Notes under the pieces: generated by a model
Told to the model about the DNA's origin: nothing
Seen by the model: the letters and a program-made list of their open reading frames with translations, nothing else
Databases searched by the model: none
Position numbers and translations under genes: made by a program
Origin: Planctomicrobium piriforme
GTDB lineage: Bacteria > Planctomycetota > Planctomycetia > Pirellulales > UBA1268
Assembly (NCBI GenBank): GCA_945861585.1
Contig: CAMAVC010000002.1
Location: 1-64,000 of the forward strand
Direction: 5' to 3'
Length of the DNA stretch: 64,000 nt
Shown: positions 45,701 through 53,859 of the stretch, in pieces
Numbering within the stretch: the first letter of the stretch is position 1
Layout of the letters: each line of letters opens with the position of its first letter

Positions 45701-48138
45701 CGCTCGATCCCGCGATCATTTCCTCGGCCACCTGGACGGCCGTGTTCACTGGCACGGGCTCGACCGGCACCGCCTCGGGCACGGGGTCGATCAGCGAGAA
45801 CATCGATCTGGCCGTCGGTGGCACCGCGGTCTACACCGTCGTCGCCCAGACGCGAAGTACGGCGACGACGAGCCTCGTCAACACCGTCACCGTCGCGTCG
45901 TCGAACCTGTCGAACGACCCCAACCCCGGCAACAACACCGCCACCGACACCGACACGGTCCTCCTGCCCGCGTCGCTCACGCTCGCCAAGACCGTGCGCG
46001 ATCTCAACGGCGGCGTCGTGCTCGATGGCGACAGGCTCCGCTACACGATCGTGGTCACGAACCAGGCCGGCACACCCGCCCGCGAGGCGGCCGTCAACGT
46101 CACGCTTGCCGACCTGATTCCTTCCTTCACGACCTACGCCGGCAACCTCACGTTCACGCAGGGCTCGCTCACCGGCTCGCAGGGCGCGGGCGTCGCCGGC
46201 ACGCTCGGCACGCTGGCGGCGGGTCAGTCGGCCACGGTCACCTTCGACGTGACGGTCAACGCCAGTACCCCGAGCAGCACCGTGATCAGCAACACCGCGA
46301 CCGCTTCGGGCGCAGGCCAGGTGAGCGGCCAGCCGCTCTCGGCCTCCGACACGGTGGGCGTGGTGACGCCGCCGGGCGCCGATGTGGCCGTGAAGAAGAC
46401 GGCTGCCGCGACCTACGTGCCCGGCAGCCCGCTCGTCTACACGATCGTCATTTCGAACGCGGGCCCGAGCACCTCCACGAACGCCCGTGTCGACGACGCG
46501 CTGCCAGCCGGCGTGACGGCCGCCTCGTGGTCGGCAGTCACCGCGGGCGGGGCCACGATCGCCGGCGGCTCGAGCGGCAGCGGCTCCATCAGCAAGTTCG
46601 TGACGCTGCCGGCCGGCTCCACTGTCACGTTCACCGTGACGGCGCAGACGAATCCCGCCTTCCGCACCGTGATCACCAACGAGGCGACCGTCACGCCCAC
46701 CGATGGCCTCCCCGACCCGAATCCCGACAATGACCAGTCGACGGTCACGAGCGATCCGCGGCCCACGGCCGACCTGCAGATCGTGAAGACCGATGGCGTG
46801 ACGACCTACACGCCGGGCCAGTCGGTGACCTACACGATCACCGTCACGAACGCCGGCCCGAGCGCCGTCACCGGTGCCCGCGTGCGCGACGCCTTCCCGG
46901 CGGTCATCTCCTATGCCACGTGGACGGCTTCCATCACGAGCGGTTCGGGCACGCTGCCGCGCCCCTCGGGCACGGGGAATATCGACGAACTCGTCGACCT
47001 CGCCCCGGGGGCGGTCGCGACGTTCGTCGTGCAGGCGCTCACGAGTTCCGCGGCCACCACCACCCTCACGAACACGGCGACGGTGACGGCTCCTGCGGAC
47101 GTGACCGATCCGAACCCCGCCAACGATTCGTCAACCGACATCGACACGCCGAAATTCGCGCCGGCGCTCATCGTGTCGGACGACGGCAGCTGCGGGATCT
47201 CCGCACCGGTGCGGGTGCTCGATCCGGTCACCGGTGCCGAGAAGGCGGCATTCTTTCCCTACGAGCCGACGTTCAAGGGAGGCGTGCGGACGTTCGGCTA
47301 CGACGTCACGGGCGACGGCATCCAGGAGATCATCACGGCCCCGGGCCGCGGCCGCCCCGGCGAGGTGCGGGTGTTCACGCAGAACGGCGTCGAATTGCCG
47401 CAGTATCGCTTCTTCCCGTATGGGCCAGGCTATGTCGGTGGCGTCGAGGTGGCGGGCGGGCCGGTGCTCGGCGTCGGCCGGACGAACATCGTCACCGCGC
47501 AGAGTTCGGGCACGAGCCTGGTGAGCGTGTTCGACGTCACGCCCGCCGCACCGCGGCCTGTGGCACCGGCCCCGGCGCGGCAGTTCCAGCCGTTCGGCGC
47601 CCGCTACGCGGGCGGAGTCACGATCACCACGGCCGACATGGGCACGTTCGCCGGGCGCACGCTCACGGCCGCGGCCCCCGACGGCATCCTGGAGATCGCG
47701 GTGGGCACGGGCCCCGGCATCCGGGCGATGGTCAACACCTACAACGCCGTGACGGCGCCGGTGTCGCTCGTGAATACGGTGTTGCCTATCGGCCCGGCCT
47801 TCACCGGCGGTGTCCAGGTGGCCGCGCTGCCGATGGGCGGCGGGCTCGCCGACCGCCTGCTCGTGGCGGCCGGCCCGGGCGGTGGATCGAAAGTGGAGAC
47901 GTACTCGGGCGTCGGCAAGTTGCCGACGGCATCATTCGCCGCGATCGGGGGCACGGCCGCGCGGGCCGGAGTGTCCGTGGCGGCGCTCGGTGCCACGGAG
48001 ATTTTCAACGTCCAGGGAACCGGTGGCACCACCGGGGGCGTGCGCAAGAACACGTCGCCATCCGGTGGCGCGTCGTCGACGCTGCCCTCGTCGACCGGGC
48101 TCCTGCCGCCGATGCGGATCAGCGTGCTGCGGAACTGA
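42751..48138 (+). CDS. Giant DUF11-repeat surface protein with LEPR-XLL-like N-terminus and FG-GAP-like C-terminus
   Basis: This 1795-residue protein begins with a basic region and CVEQCERRRLLAVTTPF, a variant of the LEPR-XLL motif that starts many planctomycete extracellular giants. A globular domain follows (~40-360). Eight DUF11-type beta domains run from ~360 to 1460, in two alternating flavours: KTDGxxxYxPG-xxYTIxVTN, and KxVxDLNGGVVxxGDxLRYT. The C-terminal ~300 residues have FG-GAP-like pieces (DVTGDGIQEIITAPGRGRPG, then GEVRVF). Such stacked domains usually make adhesins or S-layer-like stalks. A GGAG lies ~15 bases before the ATG. It is flanked by the YTV and BBP7-like genes. Confidence 0.87.
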   Translation: MAKSYGRRSRTARRHTRNLCVEQCERRRLLAVTTPFTVRFTANDTGDITFAANTLMTAGPPATPTEIANVQNGIGTKLNNNDFTMTYVDVDGDASTFNSSTSQLLMPSGSEVLFAGLYWGGRTNSTFPTGLTSQRDTVKFKAPGDSGYRDLTGKTVGTSSSSYQSFYDVTAIVEAAGDGAYTVANVRSVTNASDYYAGWSLVVAYRAPGAPARNLTVFDGYGTVANNAADKTINVSVSGFKAPPSGPVRATLGFIAYEGDLGSDGDKVLFDGGLGPKQLSDASNPANNFFNSTISNRGSLVSTKNPNYVNQMGFDADLVKADGVIKNGATGATITMTTGGETYYPGVVTSAIDLFAPEVTVVKQVQDLNGGVVMSGDVLRYTVTVSNAAAALDSAVNVLLNDEIPVGTTYKPGSLVVTSGANAGTKTDAADGDQAEFLAGTNSVRFQLGTGAAGFGTSGGSLAAGQSTTVTFEVTVNAGIPPATLIENTADVTYTGATSGFNLTATASADIASSGAADLRVTKTDGKTQYVPGTTSTYTIVVTNDGPTALTGARVVDVMPAEFSSPTWTATYSAGSSGPASGSGTIDALVNLLNGGTVTFTVTAPVRSEAFGDITNTVTVTPPAGIPDPDESNNTARDTNTFLAKGTLRLQKTVSDLNGGFVQAGDVLRYTLIVRSGAPGAAPSSQEAAANVILTDLVPTNTTYKPGSLRVVDGPNAGTKTDAVDADQGEYFSGSNTVQFQLGVGAGSGTGTPVGGTLAAGGFTEVTFEVIVAAGIPASTVITNTATVTGTGATSGLPISATDSVGIATPTAADLSIQKQAAATFTPGSTVTYIVTAANLGPSAVTGATVVDTLPAGLSGATWTATYTGGSTGPASGSGSLNATVNLANQGTARFVIRATAAADFPLTDELTNTATVSGPAGVPDPNPGNNTSTVTTTPAAVTDLAVTKTNSQSQYVPGRPVTYTITVTNAGPSFAPQAAVVDTLDPAIISSATWTAVFTGTGSTGTASGTGSISENIDLAVGGTAVYTVVAQTRSTATTSLVNTVTVASSNLSNDPNPGNNTATDTDTVLLPASLTLAKTVRDLNGGVVLDGDRLRYTIVVTNQAGTPAREAAVNVTLADLIPSFTTYAGNLTFTQGSLTGSQGAGVAGTLGTLAAGQSATVTFDVTVNASTPSSTVISNTATASGAGQVSGQPLSASDTVGVVTPPGADVAVKKTAAATYVPGSPLVYTIVISNAGPSTSTNARVDDALPAGVTAASWSAVTAGGATIAGGSSGSGSISKFVTLPAGSTVTFTVTAQTNPAFRTVITNEATVTPTDGLPDPNPDNDQSTVTSDPRPTADLQIVKTDGVTTYTPGQSVTYTITVTNAGPSAVTGARVRDAFPAVISYATWTASITSGSGTLPRPSGTGNIDELVDLAPGAVATFVVQALTSSAATTTLTNTATVTAPADVTDPNPANDSSTDIDTPKFAPALIVSDDGSCGISAPVRVLDPVTGAEKAAFFPYEPTFKGGVRTFGYDVTGDGIQEIITAPGRGRPGEVRVFTQNGVELPQYRFFPYGPGYVGGVEVAGGPVLGVGRTNIVTAQSSGTSLVSVFDVTPAAPRPVAPAPARQFQPFGARYAGGVTITTADMGTFAGRTLTAAAPDGILEIAVGTGPGIRAMVNTYNAVTAPVSLVNTVLPIGPAFTGGVQVAALPMGGGLADRLLVAAGPGGGSKVETYSGVGKLPTASFAAIGGTAARAGVSVAALGATEIFNVQGTGGTTGGVRKNTSPSGGASSTLPSSTGLLPPMRISVLRN

Positions 48139-48144
48139 GCGGCA

Positions 48145-49155
48145 CTACCAGCGGGCCTCAAGGCCGAGATTCGCGCCCGTCAGAAACACGCTCCCCGACG
48201 GCTGGAGGAGCGTGCCGGCGGTCGAGGCTGCGCTGAAGTCGAATTGGTTCAGCGCCTGGGCGATGCCGCCCAGCCAGATCACGTTGTAGCCGGCGCGAAT
48301 CCCCCATGTGTCCGTGAGGCGGTAGATCGCGGTCAGGTTGATGTCGGCGATCATTCCCGCCGTCGTGCCGGTCGACGATCGCGCGTCGCGCACGAGCGCC
48401 CCGTTCTCGTCGAGGATCGTGCCTTGATATTGCGACTGGAAGTTGCCGAGGAGGCCGGCCTTGCCCCACGTCTCGACCGCCCAGCGGTTCCAATTCCAGC
48501 GGGCGCGGCCGCCCACCTGACCGCCGAACATGTTGTTGCTCGTGCCAGCGTCGTACGAGGGAGTCGAGGTGCCGTTGCAGCAGACCAGGCCGATGGTCGC
48601 CGCGTCCTCGACACCCACGTAGCGAAAGCCCGTGAGCCAGTCGATCTCCATCCACGCGTCGCGGCGATCGTTCCAGCGCTCGAAGTGATGGAACACGTTC
48701 GCCTCGGCGCCGTTGATCGTCGTCCGCGTGGTCACAGTCGCGAGATCGGCCCCGACCGGATCGATCGCGAACCCCAGCGCGCCGGGCATGTAGAGGAGCG
48801 TGCCGACGGCGGCGGCCGACGTGCTCGCGGCTGCCGTGAGGTTGTAGAGGCCGAAGTAGCCGACTTCCCAGCCGCGGCAGTCGGGGCCGATCGCTCCATA
48901 GAACGTGCGGAATCCGCCGCCGAAGGGAGACTGCGGACTCTGCGCCGAGAGAAAGTTTTCCACGCCGCCGATGTCGGTGACGAGCGTCCGGTCGAAGGCC
49001 TGGTTGTCGCGGCCCATGATCAGGGCCTCGCCATAGGCGTAGCGCGTCCAGTCGGGGGAAGGCGTCAAAGCATCGTCGGCCCGGGCCCCGGCCGCCATCA
49101 GCATCAGAACGAGGGCCGCGAGCGACGACGCGGCCAGGCGGTGTACGGCACCCAT
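48145..49155 (-). CDS. BBP7-like outer-membrane beta-barrel protein
   Basis: This 336-residue protein has a signal peptide (~1-26, ending ARADD) and alternating strands ending in an aromatic residue (LGLEARW), typical of an outer-membrane barrel. The segments NNMFGGQVGGRARWNWNRWA and YRLTDTWGIRAGYNVIWL match the BBP7 family expanded in planctomycetes. The function is unknown. It is convergent with the giant DUF11 gene, six bases from its stop, and ends the surface-protein block. Confidence 0.78.
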   Translation of the reverse strand: MGAVHRLAASSLAALVLMLMAAGARADDALTPSPDWTRYAYGEALIMGRDNQAFDRTLVTDIGGVENFLSAQSPQSPFGGGFRTFYGAIGPDCRGWEVGYFGLYNLTAAASTSAAAVGTLLYMPGALGFAIDPVGADLATVTTRTTINGAEANVFHHFERWNDRRDAWMEIDWLTGFRYVGVEDAATIGLVCCNGTSTPSYDAGTSNNMFGGQVGGRARWNWNRWAVETWGKAGLLGNFQSQYQGTILDENGALVRDARSSTGTTAGMIADINLTAIYRLTDTWGIRAGYNVIWLGGIAQALNQFDFSAASTAGTLLQPSGSVFLTGANLGLEARW

Positions 49156-49283
49156 GAAGATTCCCTCCGAGGATTGAACGGAGGAATCGTCATCATCCGC
49201 GGGCCGGGTGAATCCGTTGCAACCACTACGACCGGTCCGCCAGGACCACCCACCTTGCCATGGCGACTATCCGCCCGCGCGAG

Positions 49284-49357
<74 letters not shown>

Positions 49358-49440
49358 GTCGTAATGATCGTAGCGGTTGGATGGTGACGGGGCGATGGGT
49401 TCGTTTGACCGCCGGGCGAATTTGGGCAATCATCGCTCCT

Positions 49441-50106
49441 ATGGCCCACGTCACGCTCAGAGTGCTGCACGGCTCCGATCGCGGGCGGACGTTCGATCAT
49501 CTGCCGACACCAGTGACCATCGGCCGCGAGGAGGGCAACTCGATCCAGCTCAACGACGAGCGGATCAGTCGCTACCACCTCAAGCTCCAGGAAGACAACG
49601 ACAAGATCGTGCTCACCGACCTCGAGAGCACCAACGGCACGAAGGTCAACGGTGAAGACATCCATGTGCGCATCCTCAGAGATGGCGACCTGATCTCCGT
49701 CGGCCGCTCGCTCCTGCTCGTCGGATCCCACAGCGACATCGACCGCCGCATCGCCGAGATCGCCGCCAAGCTGCCCGGCCATGCCGAGGCCCGGGCCAAG
49801 CAGATGGGGGAGCGGCTCGATCGGATCGCGAGCCATGAGTCCGACGTCATCGAAGACCTGTCGGAGGTGCGCACACCGCTCCTGCCTGGCGGCCCGCCGC
49901 CGCTCCCGGGCCGGCTCTCGCCGGCCCAGTCAGCCGAGCTTGCGGAACTGCTCGACTACATTCAGGGGATCCTGCGCGAGGCGAGCGAAGACGCCGTGAT
50001 GCGGCCAGGCAACGAGACCGTCGAGATCGATTTCGCCCACTGGCAGGCGATGCTCGACCTTCAGGCCCGCCTCGCCGCGATGCTGCGCGAGATCGGCCAG
50101 GCATAG
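49441..50106 (+). CDS. FHA-domain protein
   Basis: This 221-residue cytoplasmic protein has an N-terminal forkhead-associated domain (residues ~1-100) that binds phosphothreonine: VTIGREEGNSIQLNDERISR, YHLKLQEDNDKI and LTDLESTNGTKVNG contain the usual Gly-Arg, Ser-Arg-His-like and Asn-Gly positions (here SRYH). The C-terminal half is helical with a Pro-rich linker. A partner is not named by the sequence; a Ser/Thr kinase lies 7 kb downstream and is a speculative partner. The frame is open far upstream across the BBP7 gene, but the ATG at 49441 is the first after the tRNA. Confidence 0.9.
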   Translation: MAHVTLRVLHGSDRGRTFDHLPTPVTIGREEGNSIQLNDERISRYHLKLQEDNDKIVLTDLESTNGTKVNGEDIHVRILRDGDLISVGRSLLLVGSHSDIDRRIAEIAAKLPGHAEARAKQMGERLDRIASHESDVIEDLSEVRTPLLPGGPPPLPGRLSPAQSAELAELLDYIQGILREASEDAVMRPGNETVEIDFAHWQAMLDLQARLAAMLREIGQA

Positions 50107-50117
50107 GGCATACGGAC

Positions 50118-50135
50118 GACAGGCTTCAGCTTGTC
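50118..50135. repeat. Palindromic repeat, one degenerate copy
   Basis: GACAGGCTTCAGCTTGTC, one base different from the consensus, lies 12 bases after the FHA stop and 24 bases before the GH38-like gene. Confidence 0.85.
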
Positions 50136-50159
50136 CCACGGCACAGGAACCTCTCGCAC

Positions 50160-52430
50160 ATGCACCTCGAGCGCATCGCAGTCTTCTTCCCCTGCCATTC
50201 GCTCGACGATTTCCCGATCTGGCTCGACGAGCCCGAAGCCGACGAGCTGCTCGCGGCGTGGACGGCCGCCTGGCATCCCGCCCTGATCGCCGCAGTGGGG
50301 GCGGCCCCCGGCTGGGCGAGCGTCGAGGTGCCGCCGAGTGATCCGGCCGGCCTGCTCGGCATCGTGCCCCCGGCGTGCGATGAACGTTTTGCCGCCATGC
50401 TCGACATCGCCGGCCTCGCCGGCTCCCACTTCGTGCGGCAGGTTCATGGCCACCACGCAGTCGTCGCAGCCGCGCAGGCCGCCCTCGCCGACGCGGGCGT
50501 CGCGGTCGCCGCTGGTACCTCGCTCGACGACGATTTCCAGGCGCTCGGTCTGGCCTGGCTGCTCGCCGAGCTCCTCGCCCGACGCATGCGATCGTCGATG
50601 GGCATCGTGGCCGATGATTTCGCGGCGGCCGTCGTGGCCGCGGCGCGGGCTGCAGTCGCGGGCGACGAGCCCGCCGCCCGCGAGAAGCTCCGTGAGTGCT
50701 TCGCCGCCCTCGAGGCCACACGGTCGCAATACTATGCCGTAGACGTCTGGCTGCTCGATCTCGTGCTCGTGGCCGAGTCCACGCTCGGCGCCAGGCTTGC
50801 AGGCGAGCTCGATTCGCCGGTGCCGCTCGGGCTCGTCGTCACGGGCCAGCTCCTCGAACGGATCGCCCACGACGATCCCGCGCTGCTCGCGCGGCTGCGA
50901 GCCTGCATCGCCGCCGGCGCCGTGGAAATCGTGGGCGGTCGCGACGATGCCACGCCGGTCGACTGTCTGCTGCTCGAAAGCCTCGCCGCCTCGCTCGACC
51001 GCGGGCAGGCGATCTGTCGCGACCTCGTCGGCGCCGTGCCGACCACCTTCGGCCAATGCACCGGCGGCTCGTCGGCGTTTCTGCCCAAGCTGCTCGTCGA
51101 GCGTGGCTACCGCGGCATGCTCTGGAACCTGTTCGACGGCACACCGCTCCCAGATCCGGGCACGAGCCGGATCCGCTGGCAGGGCACCGAAGGCTCGTGC
51201 ATCGACGCGGTGGCCCATGTACCGCTCGACGCCCGCGCCGCCGGCACGATCCTCCAACTAGCCGACAAGATCGGCGACGCGATGGATCACGATCACAGTT
51301 GCATCGTGTCGTTCGCGCACTACGCCGGCACAGCCAGCCCGTGGTTCGCCATCCTGCGGCGGGTCGCCTCCTGGACGACGCTCCTCGGCCGATTCGTGAC
51401 GCCCGCCACGCTGTTCGCCGAGACGGAGCATGCGGGCACGCTGGCGGATTTTCCCGCCGATGCGTTTTCGCCTAGCCTGCCGCCCGAAAGCCGGGCGGGC
51501 GGAGGTGATCCCATCGGCGAGCGGGTGGCGGCCGCGGAGGTGGAGGCCCGGTCGCTCGCCGAGTCGGTGCCGGCGCTCGACCACGCCGTGCCGGGGGCCA
51601 CCACCGCCGGCCCGGCCACGCATCGAGCAGGAGAGAGTGCGGGCCTCTGGCGCGGGCTCGTGGGCGGCTTCGGCCGATCGAGGAACGACGCCGACACCCG
51701 CTTCGTGCTCGAAAACGGCGCGTTTCGAATCGCGGTGCATCCGCGCACCGGGGGCCTCGTGTCGCTGCGCGGGGCGCACGCCCGGGCCAACCGGCTTTCG
51801 CAGGTGCTCGCGGTGCGGTCCACGCGGCCGGCGCCGCCCGTCGGCTCCGCCTGGGAAAGCGTGGAGGAGCGGGCCGAGTATTCCCGGATGGTCGCCGAGC
51901 GGATCGACCGCGAGTCAGACACGCGGATCGTGAGCCAGGGCACGCTCGTCGCGACGTCGGGCGCACGGCTCGGCTCGTTCACGCAGCGGTTCATGCTCGT
52001 AGGCGCTCTTCCACTCGTGCGGCTCGAGATCGACGTTCATCTCGATCAGCCCCTCGATGGTCCGCTCTTCGAGTCGCATGTGGCCTGTCGGTTTGCCTGG
52101 AATGAAAACGACGACATCGACCTCTGCCGCAGCCTGCACGGCGAGTCGATCGTGACGGAGCGATCCCGATTCACGGCGCCGCATTTTCTCGAGCTGCGGA
52201 GTGCCGGCGACCGCACTGCCGCCGACCGTGTGCTCATCGCCACGGGGGGCCTCCCCTGGCACGCGCGGTGCACGCCGCACACCGTCGACACGATCCTCAT
52301 GGGCCCGGGAGTGGCTCATGCCTCGCGGCGGCTCGTGCTTGGGCTTGGCATCGCGGAGCCGCGGCCGGTAGCGTTGTCGGCGTTGTGCCAGCAGGCCGCC
52401 CTCCCGACAGCAGCCGGAGCCGTGTCATGA
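50160..52430 (+). CDS. Glycoside hydrolase family 38-like protein (tentative)
   Basis: This 756-residue soluble protein resembles GH38/57-type hydrolases at low level. The N-terminal half has VGGRDDATPVDCLLLESLAA, TTFGQCTGGSSAFLPKLL and ERGYRGMLWNLFDGT, typical of the (beta/alpha)7 hydrolase/deacetylase superfamily. The C-terminal half begins LENGAFRIAVHPRTGGLVSL with ANRLSQVLAVRS, as in GH38 beta domains, and ends in strands without a signal peptide. No catalytic residue can be assigned with confidence. The stop overlaps the cmk start (ATGA), putting an apparent carbohydrate enzyme in an operon with nucleotide and lipid genes. Most likely a conserved planctomycete family; the activity is inferred. 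Confidence 0.5.
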   Translation: MHLERIAVFFPCHSLDDFPIWLDEPEADELLAAWTAAWHPALIAAVGAAPGWASVEVPPSDPAGLLGIVPPACDERFAAMLDIAGLAGSHFVRQVHGHHAVVAAAQAALADAGVAVAAGTSLDDDFQALGLAWLLAELLARRMRSSMGIVADDFAAAVVAAARAAVAGDEPAAREKLRECFAALEATRSQYYAVDVWLLDLVLVAESTLGARLAGELDSPVPLGLVVTGQLLERIAHDDPALLARLRACIAAGAVEIVGGRDDATPVDCLLLESLAASLDRGQAICRDLVGAVPTTFGQCTGGSSAFLPKLLVERGYRGMLWNLFDGTPLPDPGTSRIRWQGTEGSCIDAVAHVPLDARAAGTILQLADKIGDAMDHDHSCIVSFAHYAGTASPWFAILRRVASWTTLLGRFVTPATLFAETEHAGTLADFPADAFSPSLPPESRAGGGDPIGERVAAAEVEARSLAESVPALDHAVPGATTAGPATHRAGESAGLWRGLVGGFGRSRNDADTRFVLENGAFRIAVHPRTGGLVSLRGAHARANRLSQVLAVRSTRPAPPVGSAWESVEERAEYSRMVAERIDRESDTRIVSQGTLVATSGARLGSFTQRFMLVGALPLVRLEIDVHLDQPLDGPLFESHVACRFAWNENDDIDLCRSLHGESIVTERSRFTAPHFLELRSAGDRTAADRVLIATGGLPWHARCTPHTVDTILMGPGVAHASRRLVLGLGIAEPRPVALSALCQQAALPTAAGAVS

Positions 52431-53092
52431 TCATCACCCTCGACGGCCCCGCCGGCGCCGGCAAGAGCTCTGCGGCGCGGGCGCTGGCGAAGCGGCTCGG
52501 GTGGTGCTACATCGACACCGGCGCGATGTACCGCGCGGTGGCGCTTGTGGCGCTCGAGCAGGGAGTGCCGCTCGACGAGGCCGCCCGGCTGGCGGCGCTC
52601 GCCGAGTCGATCCGAATCATGTTCGCCGACGGCTGCGTGCTCGTGGATGGCCGCGACGTGTCGCGCGAGATTCGCACCGAACGGATCACGCAGGCCACCC
52701 GCCCGGTGGCCGACGCCCCTGCCGTGCGCGATGCGATGAAGCAGCTGCAGCGGCGGATGGCCGATGGGATCGACGTGGTCACGGAAGGCCGCGACCAGGG
52801 TTCGGTGGTATTTCCGTACGCCGAGGTGAAGGTGTTCCTGACGGCGTCAGCCGAGGAACGGGCCCGCCGCCGGCATCGTGAGGAGGAGGCCCGCGGAGCC
52901 GGCATCACGCTCGACCAGGTGCGCGACTCCCAGGCCCAACGCGATGAAGGCGATCGCACGCGGCCGGTGGGCCGGCTCGAACCGGCCGCCGACGCGATTC
53001 TGCTCGAGACCGACGCGCTCTCTTGCGACGAAGTGGTCGATCGGCTCGTAGCCCTGATCGAGGCACGGCGCCGAGCCGGGGCGGAAGCATGA
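52427..53092 (+). CDS. cmk: Cytidylate kinase
   Basis: This 221-residue enzyme phosphorylates CMP and dCMP. The P-loop is MIITLDGPAGAGKSSAARAL (residues 1-20), followed by GWCYIDTGAMYRAVAL and the later TEGRDQGSVVFPYAEVKVFL and RARRRHREEE lid. Both ends overlap neighbours by ATGA, so the gene is coupled to the GH38-like gene and to plsC. The cmk-plsC pairing is common in bacteria. Confidence 0.95.
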   Translation: MIITLDGPAGAGKSSAARALAKRLGWCYIDTGAMYRAVALVALEQGVPLDEAARLAALAESIRIMFADGCVLVDGRDVSREIRTERITQATRPVADAPAVRDAMKQLQRRMADGIDVVTEGRDQGSVVFPYAEVKVFLTASAEERARRRHREEEARGAGITLDQVRDSQAQRDEGDRTRPVGRLEPAADAILLETDALSCDEVVDRLVALIEARRRAGAEA

Positions 53093-53748
53093 ACGACGCG
53101 GCCACGCGGCCACGCGGCCACAGCGTATTCGGTCGCTGTCTGTATATGGTGTTGTGGATCGTCTCTCGGGCGCTCGGCGTGTCGGTGTTCGGGGTGCGCA
53201 CCCGGTTCGCCGAGCCGCTGCCCGAGCGGGGCGGGCTGATCATGCTCTCCAGCCACCAGAGCCATCTCGACCCGCTCCTGCTGGGGCTGGCATGCGACCG
53301 CCGGCTGTCGAGCCTGGCGCGGAGTTCGCTTTATAAGTTCAAGCCGTTTGGCTTCATCATCACCGCGCTCGACGCGGTGCCGATCGACCGCGAGGCGTCG
53401 GCCGTGACGGCGATGAAGACGGTGATCAAGCGACTGGAGGACGGTGCGGCCGTGATCATCTTTCCGGAGGGCACGCGCACGGCCACGGGCCGCCTTGGTG
53501 AGATCAAAAGCGGCTTCGCCTTGATCGCGAAGAAGGCGAAGGTGCCGATCGTGCCGGTGGCGATCGTGGGCGCGTGGGAGTGCTGGCCGAAGACGCGGCT
53601 CCTGCCCCGGCCGGGCCGGATCCGGCTCGAGTTTGGCAGGGTGATCCGGCCGGAAGAGATCGCGGCCCTCGACGACCGTACGCTCGTGGCGGAGTGCACG
53701 CAGCGGCTCACGGACCTCGATGCTGCAGCACGTGCAGCGCTTTTGTAG
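53089..53748 (+). CDS. plsC: 1-acyl-sn-glycerol-3-phosphate acyltransferase
   Basis: This membrane-bound enzyme makes phosphatidic acid. The 219 residues contain the HX4D motif (SSHQSHLDPLLLG), FKPFGFIITALDAVPIDRE and the substrate block IIFPEGTRTATG. The ATG at 53089 overlaps the cmk stop; an upstream ATG at 53023 lies inside cmk and is rejected. The stop TAG directly precedes a palindromic repeat, and the protein ends at a normal length. Confidence 0.93.
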   Translation: MNDAATRPRGHSVFGRCLYMVLWIVSRALGVSVFGVRTRFAEPLPERGGLIMLSSHQSHLDPLLLGLACDRRLSSLARSSLYKFKPFGFIITALDAVPIDREASAVTAMKTVIKRLEDGAAVIIFPEGTRTATGRLGEIKSGFALIAKKAKVPIVPVAIVGAWECWPKTRLLPRPGRIRLEFGRVIRPEEIAALDDRTLVAECTQRLTDLDAAARAALL

Positions 53749-53826
53749 GACAGGCTTCAGCCTGTCGCCATGCACGACAGGCTGAAGCCTGTCCTACAAA
53801 GGGCACACGACAGGCTGAAGCCTGTC
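53749..53826. repeat. Palindromic repeat cluster, three copies
   Basis: Copies lie at 53749-53766 (TTC form), 53776-53793 and 53809-53826 (both GAA form), spaced 9 and 15 bases apart. The first follows the plsC TAG without a gap. The cluster separates plsC from the convergent 1046-residue gene. Confidence 0.92.
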
Positions 53827-53859
53827 CTCCATAGGGCACGACCGTCGAGACGGCTGTCG

